Shown piece after piece: positions 20,671 to 28,893 of a stretch of DNA of 64,000 nt. How positions within the stretch are numbered: position 1 is the stretch's first letter; every line of letters begins with the position of its first letter. Source of the DNA: Betaproteobacteria bacterium (GTDB lineage: Bacteria > Pseudomonadota > Gammaproteobacteria > Burkholderiales > SG8-39); NCBI GenBank assembly GCA_016713125.1, contig JADJPT010000005.1, positions 1 to 64,000 of the forward strand, given 5' to 3'. Under the pieces are notes generated by a model. The model worked only from the letters and a program-made list of their open reading frames with translations. It was not told the DNA's origin and searched no databases. The translations under genes and the position numbers were made by a program.

Positions 20671-20687
20671 GCCATGAGGAACCCAAA

Positions 20688-21674
20688 ATGACTCGATCAG
20701 GCGTGTTTGCAAAGTTCGTATGTTTCTCCGCGGTCGTCGCGGCGTTCGCCTGGGCCGGCGCCCTGCGCGCGCAGCCGGCGTTCCCGTCCAAGCCGATCAC
20801 CATCATCGTGCCGTTCGGCGCGGGCGGGTCGACCGACGTCTCGACCCGCGCGCTGGGCGAGGCGGCGGGCCGCCTGCTCGGCCAGCCGGTGGTGGTCGAG
20901 AACCGCCCGGGCGGTTCCGGCGCGGTGGCCATCTCGGCGCTGCGCCTGCTGCCCGCCGACGGGCATGCGCTGCTGATCATGGGCAGCACGCAGATCGCCA
21001 ACCAGTTCCTCTCCGACGTGGCCTACAACGTCGAACGCGACCTGACCCCCGTGGTGCTGCACATGTCCTACCACGCCGGCCTGGCGGTGCGCGCCGACTC
21101 GCCGTGGAAGACGTTCCGCGACTTCATCGCCCACGTGAAGGCCAACCCCGGCAAGGTCAGCTACGCCAGCGCCGCGGCCGGCACGCCGCAGCACCTGGTG
21201 ATGGAGCGCCTGACCCGCGAGATCGGCGCGAGCATGATCTTCGCGCCGTTCGGCGACGGCACCAAGGCCGTCAACGCGCTGCTCGGCGGCCACGTCGACT
21301 CGGTCAGCCAGGTGACGGAATGGAAGCCGCACGTCGAGGCCGGCACACTGCGCCTGCTGGTGACCTACGGCACCAAGCGCATGCCGCAGTTCCCCGAGGT
21401 GCCGACGCTGATCGACCTGGGCTACAACATCACCAACGTCGGCTTCAACTCCATCGTCGCGCTCAAGGCCACGCCGCCGGAGCGGGTCGCCGCCCTCGCG
21501 CGGGCGTTCAAGACCGTGCTCGACAACCCGAACTCCGAGTTCGCGAAAGTGCTGACCAAGTTCGACCTGGTGGGCGAGAATCTCGGCCCGGCGGAGGCCA
21601 CCGCCTACTTCCGCAAGTTCGAAACCGACACGCGGGCCATCCTGTCCGCCGCCGGGATCGGCAAGAAGCCGTAG
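20688..21674 (+). CDS. Bug-family (TctC-like) periplasmic solute receptor
   Basis: A 328-residue exported binding protein with signal peptide (about 1-27, ending LRAQ). Family motifs are FPSKPITIIVPFGAGGSTDVS, GQPVVVENRPGGSGAVA, GKVSYASAAAGTPQH and PEVPTLIDLG. Bug receptors are greatly expanded in Bordetella-like bacteria and bind carboxylates, amino acids or amides, usually as orphans without TctAB. None is nearby here. It lies 17 bases after the dehydrogenase and 8 bases before the amidase. Confidence 0.92.
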   Translation: MTRSGVFAKFVCFSAVVAAFAWAGALRAQPAFPSKPITIIVPFGAGGSTDVSTRALGEAAGRLLGQPVVVENRPGGSGAVAISALRLLPADGHALLIMGSTQIANQFLSDVAYNVERDLTPVVLHMSYHAGLAVRADSPWKTFRDFIAHVKANPGKVSYASAAAGTPQHLVMERLTREIGASMIFAPFGDGTKAVNALLGGHVDSVSQVTEWKPHVEAGTLRLLVTYGTKRMPQFPEVPTLIDLGYNITNVGFNSIVALKATPPERVAALARAFKTVLDNPNSEFAKVLTKFDLVGENLGPAEATAYFRKFETDTRAILSAAGIGKKP

Positions 21675-21682
21675 GAGAAACC

Positions 21683-22752
21683 ATGGAATCGTTCAGCGCC
21701 TACACCGCCTGCGTCGTGCAGCCCGTCATGAAGTGGGTGTATCGCCGCGAGGACCTGCAGCACAACGTCGAGCGCTACACCAAGCTGCTCGACAGCATCG
21801 CGCGGCGCTTCGGCGACTGGCGCCGCTCAAGCTGGTGGCCTTTCCCGAGTTCTTCCTGCAGGGCTTCACCACGCGCCCGGACGTGGACATGGAGACCTAC
21901 CGCAAGGAGATCCTCATCACCCTGCCGGGCAAGGAGAGCGACGCCCTGGCGGCCAAGGCCCGGCAGCACGGCATCTACATCATGGGCTGCGCGCTGGAAT
22001 ACGAGCCGCTGCTGCCGGAGTACTTCTTCAACTGCGCCTTCCTGATCAACCCGGACGGCGAGATCATCCACAAGTACCGCAAGGCCATCCCGGCGATCCA
22101 CGCCGAGATGGCGATGAGCCCGCACGACCTGCTGGAGCGCTACATGGCGCTGTTCGGCAAGGGCAGGAGCGTGCTGGAAACCATCTTCCCGGTCACCGAC
22201 ACGCCGATCGGCAAGATCGGCGCGTTCATCTGCATGGACGGGCACTTCCCCGAGGTCACGCGCGCGCTGGCGCTGCAGGGCGCGGAGATCCTGATCCGCC
22301 CGACCGCGTTCCCGGAACCGCTGGTTTCGCCGCCGCTGAACACCTGGGAGCTGCAGAACCGCGTGCGCGCGCACGAGAACATGGCCTACGTGCTGGCGCC
22401 CAACACCGGCGGCCTGATGACCGACGAGCTGCCCGAATGCTTCACGCCGGGCGACTCGATGATCGTCGATTACAGCGGCATGATCATCGGCCGCGCGCCC
22501 TATCCCGGCGAGAGCCTGGTGACCGCCGAGATCAACCTGGCCTCGCTGCGCGGCCGGCGCCTGGACCCGCGACGCAACTTCCTCACGCAGATCCGCTCGG
22601 AACTGTTCCGCGACATGTACCGCGACCCGATCTACCCGATGAACCTGTTCCAGGACAAGCCGCTCACCGACCGCAGCGAAGTCGCGGGCCGCGGCACCAA
22701 GGGGGTGATCGATTCGTTCGTGCAGAAGGGCATCTTCAACCGTCCGAACTGA
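21683..22752 (+). CDS. nitrilase-superfamily carbon-nitrogen hydrolase, one frameshift
   Basis: About 356 codons. The Glu-Lys-Cys triad is visible: Glu in VAFPEFFLQG, Lys in IHKYRKAIP and Cys in GAFICMDGHFPE. The N-terminal 48 residues (MESFSAYTACVVQP) are in another frame; one G is missing near 21828 (GDWAPLKLVAFPEF restored). It probably hydrolyses an amide, carbamoyl or nitrile compound. It is flanked on both sides by Bug receptors, suggesting that its substrate family is what they bind. Confidence 0.88.
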
Positions 22753-22843
22753 GGCAGGGCGCCGCGCCGCATCGGCCGTTCGCAGCACGGCCTGCGCCTC
22801 TGATACGATGGCCCGATACCATCGTCATCGCAAAGGCCCGCCC

Positions 22844-23797
22844 ATGTTCCGAGTCCTCCTCGCCGCCGCCGCCCTGGCATGCACGTTCGCGGTGCATGCG
22901 CAGTCCTCCAGCTATCCCAACAAACCGATCCGCGCCGTGGTCGCCTTCGGCACCGGCGGGGCGACCGACGTGATCGCGCGCATCGTCGCCGCCTCGATGT
23001 CGCAGTCGCTGGGCCAGTCGGTGATCATCGAGAACCGGCCGGGCGCCGACGGCATCGTCGCCGGCGAGTACGTCACCAAGGCCGCGCCCGACGGTTACAC
23101 GCTGTTCTTCGGCACCTCCACGCAGGTCGCCGCGCTGCCGTTCCTGAGGAAGAACGTGTCCTTCGACCCGCTCGCCGACTACGCCGATCGGCGGCATCGG
23201 CAACAACAGCTTCTTCTGGGTGGTGCATCCCAGCCTGCCGGTGCGCACGCTGAAGGAGCTGGCCGAGTACGGCCGCGCCAACTCCGGCAAGCTGAGCGCG
23301 GGCAGCTCCAGCGCGGTCGGCTCGCTGGCCCCGGCCACCTTCGCAAAATCGCAGAACTTCGACCTGCAGGTGATCCTCTACAAGAGCGAGACCACCGCGT
23401 TGAACGACGTGATCGCCGGGCGCCTGCAGCTGATGCTGATCACCGGCACGCTGGCCCAGCACGTGCGCGACGGCAAGCTGCGCGGCCTGGCCACGCTGCT
23501 CACCACGCGCAGCAAGGCGCTGCCCGACCTGCCGACCATGGCCGAAGCCGGCATGCCGCCGTTCCCCGCCGCGGCCTTCATGGGCCTGTTCGGGCCAGCG
23601 AAGATGCCGAAGGAGATCGTCGACAAGCTGTCGCGCGAACTGATGGCCACCCTGCAGAAGCCCGAGGTGCGCCAGCAGATCGAGCGCACCGCGATGGAAG
23701 TGCAGTACCCCCGGCCGAGGCCATGGGCGCGGTGGCGAAGGAACAGACCGAGGTCTGGCGGCGCCTGGCCAGGGAAGCCGGCATCGTCCCGGAATAG
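22844..23797 (+). CDS. second Bug-family solute receptor, two frameshifts
   Basis: Signal peptide (LLAAAALACTFAVHAQ) followed by YPNKPIRAVVAFGTGGATDV, GQSVIIENRPGADGIVAGEY and GYTLFFGTSTQVAALPF. Single missing C residues near 23188 and 23712 break the frame. Restoring them gives PIGGIGNNSFFWVVHPSL and PPAEAMGAVAKEQTEVW, with a normal C-terminus at 23797. The full protein would be about 317 residues. It differs clearly from the first receptor, so this is not a recent duplication. Confidence 0.87.
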   Translation: MFRVLLAAAALACTFAVHAQSSSYPNKPIRAVVAFGTGGATDVIARIVAASMSQSLGQSVIIENRPGADGIVAGEYVTKAAPDGYTLFFGTSTQVAALPFLRKNVSFDPLADYADRRHRQQQLLLGGASQPAGAHAEGAGRVRPRQLRQAERGQLQRGRLAGPGHLRKIAELRPAGDPLQERDHRVERRDRRAPAADADHRHAGPARARRQAARPGHAAHHAQQGAARPADHGRSRHAAVPRRGLHGPVRASEDAEGDRRQAVARTDGHPAEARGAPADRAHRDGSAVPPAEAMGAVAKEQTEVWRRLAREAGIVPE

Positions 23798-23829
23798 TAG
23801 GGAACGGTACTCGACCGCAGGGCGGGACC

Positions 23830-25219
23830 ATGACGACGACCGTCATCGCCGGCAAGTACGTGCTCGGCATGCGCGAGGGCCGGCAGGCCCTGCTGCAGGA
23901 TCACTACGTCTATGTCGATGGCACGCGGATCGAGGCGGTGACGCGCGACGCGCCGGCCGCCGGCCAGGCCGTGATCCGCTACGAGCAGGGCCTGGTCATG
24001 CCGGGCTTCGTCAACCTGCACGCGCACTGCCTGCGCGGCGGGCTGTTCCGCGGCATCCCGGACGACCTCGAGATGGACCCCTGGGTGCCCAAGCTCGTGT
24101 ACCACATCCTGCTGCCGCTGACCGGCATCGCCGCCAAGGAACTCACGCCCGGGGAACTGCACGCGGTCACCGCGCTGGGCATGATCGATCTGCTGCGCGG
24201 CGGCACCACCACGCTGGTCGACATGTGGCACCACGGCCAGGAGATGTTCTTCGACGTGGCGAAGGAGGTGGGCCTGCGCACGGTGGGCGCGCCCTTCATC
24301 ATGTCGGCCTCCAACTCCCGCCTGGGTGAAGACGGCAACCCGGTGTGGGACTACGGCAACGATGGCTTGGCGCAGCTGGCGAAATCGGTGGCCCTGTTCA
24401 AGGCGCGCGACGAAGGCCATGCGGGCCTCGCCCAGGTGGCGATCGGCCCGCACGCCACCGACACCTGCCTGCCCGAACTGCTGCGCGAGTGCCGCAGGGC
24501 GGCCGACGACCTCGGTTGCCTCCTGACCACGCATTTCGCGCAGACGCCGCAGGAACTGGCGCTGCTGCGCAGCCGCTACGGCATGAGCGCTTCCGAATAC
24601 GCGCGCGACACCGGCCTCCTGGGCCGGAACGTAATCCTCGCGCACGCCGGCTGCTCCACCGACGAAGACCTGAAGGTGCTGGCCGACACCGGCACGCACG
24701 TGGCCAACTGCGCCTTCGGCTTCGCGCGCGAGGGGCAGAATTTCCCGTATGCGCGCTTCGCCCGGGCCGGGGTCAGCACCGGCATCGGCACCGACTCGCA
24801 CGGCATGGACCTGATCGGCGAGCTGCGCGTGACCGGCCTGCTGTCCAAGCAGTTCTTCCACCAGGCGCACACCGGCACCGCGCACGAGCTGATGCGCGCC
24901 GCCACCTGACCGGCGCCAACGCGCTGGGTCGCAAGGACCTCGGCTGCGTCAGGGTGGCGCCAAGGCCGACCTGCTGGTCTTCGACCTGTTCAAGCCGCAC
25001 CGGCAACCGGTGGGGGACCCGACCAAGAACCTGGTCTGGAAAGGCCACGGCGGCGACATCGCCATGGTCATGGTGCACGGCGAAGAGATCGTGCGCGACG
25101 GCCGGTTCCTCAAGGCCGACGAAGCCGCCATCATGCGCACCGCGGCGCAGGGCGCGAGGAAGATCTGGGAGATCGGGGTGGAGCGGGGGATCCTGCCACG
25201 ACTAGGCTTATTAGCCTGA
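23830..25219 (+). CDS. amidohydrolase, SAH/atrazine-type deaminase-chlorohydrolase group, two frameshifts
   Basis: Metal-dependent hydrolase of about 463 codons. The metal site is visible: NLHAHC, TTHFAQT, LAHAGCS and GTDSHGMDL. This is the subtype III pattern of S-adenosylhomocysteine or guanine deaminases and TrzN/AtzA-like enzymes. The frame breaks near 24907 (LTGANALGRKDLG follows) and near 24945 (GAKADLLVFDLFKPH follows). The tail runs to TGA at 25217-25219. It closes the ALDH-Bug-amidase-Bug cluster. I infer deamination or dechlorination of an N-heterocycle or amine; the substrate is unknown. Confidence 0.86.
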
Positions 25220-25535
25220 GAAATCCGGTTCGCTTGGAGATTCCTGCGGCACATTAGTCTCAGTGACCAAGGCAAGTTGTGAGTTCGATCAGAACTCCAC
25301 GAGTTTGAGACTGCCGTTATCAGGAGTGGTTTCTAAAGAACTCCTGCTACCAAAGGGATGCATCTCCTCATTCGGCAGATGCTATATGCCAATGGGCTAT
25401 CTAGCAAAGCAATACAACTCACCCCGGGTGAGATCTGGATCTATCGACAACTCTGTACATGTATGCGTTCGCGAACGAGTGACGACTTCTGACTGACAGA
25501 CTCTTAAGGAGACTGCGCATCTCCCCAATTTTCTG

Positions 25536-25555
25536 ATTGTTGTTCGCACAACAAT
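25536..25555. repeat. 8-bp inverted repeat in the AT-rich stretch
   Basis: ATTGTTGT-tcgc-ACAACAAT, perfect arms with a 4-base loop. It could form a hairpin. No gene ends immediately before it, so a terminator role is not obvious. Confidence 0.4.
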
Positions 25556-25903
25556 TCTGAAAAATTCATGGCGACGATAGTCCATGCACAGGTCGTCCAG
25601 TTACATGTTTAATTAATGCAACTAGACTGCTTTCGAATTCGCGGTGGGAGGCCTTTACGGCTCCATCGTTGGAAGCGTGCCTGTTTATAAAAGACATTTT
25701 TCATGAGATTAATTTCTGAACTACAAGCACTTATACATTCAAGGCGAATATAGATTAATTATTTATTTTCAATGTCTTGTGTAAATAGTTTTGGAAGAAA
25801 ATCTCGAATTCAGTCCGAATTTGAAAGTAAATTAATTAATACAGTATTTTATGTATATGATAAATATAGTAAAGTACTTTAATTTCAGTTTTCATTATTT
25901 TTT

Positions 25904-25921
25904 CGTTTGTAAAAGCAAACG
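25904..25921. repeat. 6-bp inverted repeat upstream of island gene A
   Basis: CGTTTG-taaaag-CAAACG, preceded by a T-run and followed about 95 bases later by the gene A start. It is a candidate operator or hairpin in the leader of the island cassette. Confidence 0.35.
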
Positions 25922-26016
25922 GGTAAGCATATGATGATCAATAGCGTAGAAATATGGGAAAGTGCGAGGCAGGACATGGTGGTGCATGTCTCATGATCGT
26001 TGAACCGGAGAGATCG

Positions 26017-26511
26017 ATGAATGACGAGTCCATGGATCCAGAAGTTTCAGCAATTGCTTCCGTATGCGCGGCGCTATCAAGCTGAGCTCGACTGATGCGC
26101 GTCAACGTGTATTGGACTTTGCGCGAGCAAGAATTCGATCTGGAGGTGGCTAGAAGGGACGCGCCTCCATCTAAAGATCAGGCGCCTGATAATTCTGATG
26201 ACTTCAGCTTTCTGTCCAAATTTGCGAACGGAAAACCTGCAGAATCTCGCTGTTCTGGTCGCTCTGCATTACTCGAAGGCTGGCACTCAGCCATTCACCG
26301 TTGCGGAACTAAGGTCTCAAGCAGAGATTGCTGGGTTCGTGGTCCCGGCGCGAATAGACATGACGCTAAATGGTGCGGCGAAAGGTGGAAAGTTGCTGTA
26401 CCAGAAGCTGGGACAAGGAAGGTACCGTGTCACAGTGAACGGTGAGGCGTACCTTCGCGAGATTTATGGCGTAAGGAAGGGATCGCAGCGGAGCGCGTCT
26501 GCCGAGGGTGA
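26017..26511 (+). pseudogene. island gene A: uncharacterised protein with ALS-x-L/RVLDF N-terminal motif and helix-turn-helix-like C-terminus
   Basis: Reads from ATG 26017 (GGAGAG five bases upstream) through at least three frame changes (near 26081, 26150 and 26240). The pieces are VSAIASVCAALSS, then LSSTDARQRVLDFARARIRS, then SDDFSFLSKFAN, then ENLQNLAVLVALHYSKAG with FTVAELRSQAEIAGF and GKLLYQKLGQGRYRVT. The last part looks like a winged-helix domain. The end is uncertain: a TGA at 26509 in another frame would close it just before gene B, otherwise the frame runs into B. I know no name for the family. Gene C has the same N-terminal motif, so the two look like paralogues in one cassette. 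Confidence 0.55.
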
Positions 26512-26518
26512 TGTGTCG

Positions 26519-27299
26519 ATGGATACGGACAACCTGCTTTCCGGAATTCCTGCGGTGCTGCGAAGAGAGTTGGTACTTCGATATCGCGAGATTTCAGAAC
26601 TATCTAGAGCATCGGTGGGAGCCAGCCGAATTGAACGGAGGAAAGTTTGCTGAGGTCGCTTACTCCATAGTATTAGGTGCGGTGACCGGGGCGTATCCGG
26701 CGAAGCCTAGTAAGCCTGCTGACTTTGTCGGTTCGTGTCGCAGTTTGGAATCGCGGCCATCGAATCCATCTTTGATTGGTGACAGATCACTTCGGGTTCT
26801 TGTTCCGCGCGTACTAGTGGCCCTCTACGAAGTAGAAACAATCGCGGTGTGGGGCATATTGGAGGAGACGTTGATGCAAATCCAATGGATGCTACGGCTG
26901 TTTATTCGATGGCGAGCTGGGCCTTGGCCGAGTTAATTCGAATATTCCACAATGTGTCTACGGACGTGGCTCAGGCGGCAGTGAATGCATTGGCAGAAAA
27001 GAACAATCCGGCAGTATGGGTAGTTCAGGGCATGGGGCAAAGCGTGTATTGAAAGTGGGCATTTCTGCGGCCGATCAAACTCTGCTACTTCTGCACATTC
27101 AGGCGGATTGGATTGAGGATCGAGTACTTTGTGAGTGGATTGAGTACAGCAAGATCCAAGACTACCGGACTCGGATTCTCATACTTTGCATAAAGAAGCG
27201 ACTTAATGAGTTCGATGAAAGAGCAGGCGAGCCCATATAACTCCATCTGGTGGTAAGCGCGCTGAGAATATTGCCCTCAGTTTAAATAAGGACAATTGA
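26519..27299 (+). pseudogene. island gene B: uncharacterised protein with an R-x6-H motif (possible HEPN-like)
   Basis: Pieces in order from ATG 26519: NLLSGIPAVLRRELVLRYRE; NYLEHRWEPAELNGGKFAEV with KPADFVGSCRSLE and LVPRVLVALYEV; RNNRGVGHIGGDVDANPMDA with WALAELIRIFHNVS; LKVGISAADQTLLLLH; and the end HITPSGGKRAENIALSLNKD before TGA 27297. Frame changes lie near 26597, 26843, 27030 and 27220. The RNNRGVGH stretch resembles the R-x4-6-H signature of HEPN ribonucleases of toxin and phage-defence systems, but that link is inference from a short motif. The order of pieces and the even spacing suggest one ~260-residue protein. Confidence 0.55.
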
Positions 27300-27300
27300 T

Positions 27301-27868
27301 ATGGATGCGGAAATTAAGGCAATTGCATCAGTTAACGAGGCGCTTTCTGGTTGGAAAGCGAGGAGATGCGCATGCGGGTTCTGCGCTGGGTGAACGAGAA
27401 GTTCGGATATGTGCAGTGCCGGTGCTCCTGGTGACATTTTGGATCCGGTGGCTACCGCTGCATCAGGGAAGAGATTCAGGGATTGCCAAAATCTCTGAGG
27501 GCGGGAAGTTCAAGATTACAGTAAGGGATCTTAAGGCTGCGAGCGCTAGAGATGCGGCACTGCAGCTAGTACACATTGCTATTCGTGCGCATGAGCGCAT
27601 GCTTGGAATTGACTCAATTTCCTCGAAGGACGTAGTTCTTCCCCTTCTGAAAGCTTGGCGTGTTTACGATGGAAATGCGCGCGCTGCAATTGCGAGTCAC
27701 AAAGGAATAGTTCGAAGCGGCGATCTCTTGGCACTGGATTATCACGCGAAGAACGAAGCCGACAAGTACATTCAGGAGGCGCTAGATAGTTCAGTTGAGG
27801 GGGTTTGGAAACCCGGGGTGCGGACTACTCGGCGACGCTCGTCTCGGAATCAGGCGAAAGACGAGTAG
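27301..27868 (+). pseudogene. island gene C: uncharacterised protein, paralogous N-terminus to gene A
   Basis: ATG 27301 follows the gene B stop by one base. It reads MDAEIKAIASVNEALSG, then (frame change near 27355) EEMRMRVLRWVNEKFGY, then after further changes near 27430-27490 GGKFKITVRDLKAASARDA, LVHIAIRAHERMLGIDSISS and VVLPLLKAWRVYDGNARAAI, ending at TAG 27868. The first 35 residues match gene A in pattern (AIASV-x2-ALS then RVL-x-W/F). The C-terminal 130 residues look like a helix-turn-helix or wHTH fold with IASHKGIVRSGDLLALD. Function unknown. Confidence 0.55.
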
Positions 27869-28230
27869 CAAGGTACCCGCCTTACTTGGGGAGAGTCGGT
27901 CTCGTATATATCGCACAGAAATGGCCAGTTCAGGACATTTCATTCGAGTGTGCATCCTAGATCTCGCATTGCATATACCTCAATCGATTTACGTTCGTTA
28001 TCCTCCAGTATACGAGTGAGAATGCCCGCGAGAGCATCATAAAAAGATGGCTCTGCGGCCATTCGACAACCAGTGCGAGGATGTCGGAAATGAATTGCTC
28101 GATTGAGAAGATTTACCCCGTGAGACGGGTTTCATTCTGACTGGGTACATCAAAGATATTCCTTTTTCAACCCAATCTGAGTGCGTATCGGAACTCGAAT
28201 TCGCGCGCAGTCTTGTTATATGCATATTGT
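27869..28230. other. non-coding gap between island genes and brnTA
   Basis: AT-rich, with no supportable reading frame on either strand. A short hairpin CCCGT-gag-ACGGG followed by TTTC at 28117-28132 could terminate the island transcript. The brnTA operator begins at 28216. Confidence 0.5.
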
Positions 28231-28240
28231 ATGCATATAA
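28216..28240. promoter_or_regulatory. 25-bp palindromic operator of brnTA
   Basis: TTATATGCATA-ttg-TATGCATATAA has perfect 11-base arms and a 3-base centre. It overlaps the likely brnT start codon at 28231. BrnA-type antitoxins repress their own operon through palindromes of this kind, so this is the expected autoregulatory site. Confidence 0.7.
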
Positions 28241-28517
28241 TAAAAAATTCGATTTGAATTCTATCTTGCGAAAGCTGCCGCCGAATTAGGCAAGCACGGG
28301 GTGTCTTTCTAGGACGCCGAGGGTGTGTTCTCAGACCCGTTAGCGATCTGCATTCAGGACAGCGAAGCCGTGGACGAACTGCGTGCGCGAGGCTGCTGGG
28401 CCCGGGCAGCGCGGGCGAACTGCTGGTCGTCGTGTATGCGCCGAACGGGCGGAAGCTTTCCGATTGATCTCGGCAAGGCGCGCAACGCGCAGGGAGCGCA
28501 GGGACTATGAAGGCTGA
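28231..28517 (+). pseudogene. brnT: BrnT-family ribonuclease toxin, disrupted
   Basis: Type II toxin of the BrnT/BrnA pair, a small RNase fold that inhibits growth. Readable pieces: IRFEFYLAKAAAELGKHGVS, then an in-frame TAG (28310-28312) where the family has a glutamate, then DAEGVFSDPLAICIQDSEAV, then after indels GELLVVVYA and LISARRATRRERRDYEG ending at TGA 28515. The start is probably ATG 28231 with one extra A in the following A-run. The end overlaps the brnA start by 11 bases, the normal arrangement. As read, the toxin is inactive; at least part could be sequencing error. Confidence 0.78.
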
Positions 28518-28803
28518 GTACGACTTTTCCAAAGGCAGGCGGGGCGCGGTGATGCCCCAGGCGGGCAAGACGCGCATCACCATCTATATCGACAACGCGG
28601 TGCTCGATGGCTTTCGCGCGCGCAGAGAGAAGGCGGGCACGGGCTGTCAGACGATGATGAACGATGCGCTGAAGGCCTATCTGTCCGAAGCCGAGCCGCC
28701 TCTGACGGAAAAGCAACTGCTGCGTGTGCTGCGCCAGGAGTTGCCCGAGTATCTGAAGGCCGCGGCGCCGGCGGCGCGCAGTTCGGAAGGCCGGCGGCAG
28801 TAG
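28507..28803 (+). CDS. brnA: BrnA-family antitoxin
   Basis: A 98-residue antitoxin. The family signature is clear: MKAEYDFSKGRRGAV, then a ribbon-helix-helix motif KTRITIYIDNAVLDGFRARR with QTMMNDALKAYL. The C-terminal half (about 60-98) is longer than in many BrnA proteins. It neutralises BrnT by direct binding and represses the operon. ATG 28507 lies inside the end of brnT. The frame is intact although the toxin frame is broken, which is the state in which a TA locus can persist harmlessly. Confidence 0.85.
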   Translation: MKAEYDFSKGRRGAVMPQAGKTRITIYIDNAVLDGFRARREKAGTGCQTMMNDALKAYLSEAEPPLTEKQLLRVLRQELPEYLKAAAPAARSSEGRRQ

Positions 28804-28893
28804 TCGGCCGCCAAAACTGCTTCGTGTCGAAAGTTCTCCGACCCCAGGGCGGCCGGGTCGAATGTCGGCGCGCCCTCGCGCGATCGCGCCGAG

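Larger units (their letters stand above)
25220..26016. other. AT-rich non-coding stretch at the left edge of an island
   Basis: About 800 bases whose composition changes abruptly from the GC-rich amidohydrolase to long A/T tracts, strongest at 25680-25910. No convincing gene is seen. One short frame around 25355-25485 (IRQMLYANGLSSKAIQLTPG) looks helix-turn-helix-like but is bounded by stops and not assignable. Two inverted repeats occur (25536-25555 and 25904-25921). No integrase, tRNA or direct repeats marking an attachment site were found. Confidence 0.6.

Noticed and set aside
25263..25496. Short plus-strand open frame in the AT-rich stretch
   Set aside because: No ribosome site, no recognisable domain, and coding signal absent; chance open frame.
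25220..28230. Possible CRISPR array, integrase gene or tRNA attachment site in the AT-rich region
   Set aside because: No regularly spaced repeats, no integrase motifs and no tRNA fold were found by eye; only short isolated inverted repeats.
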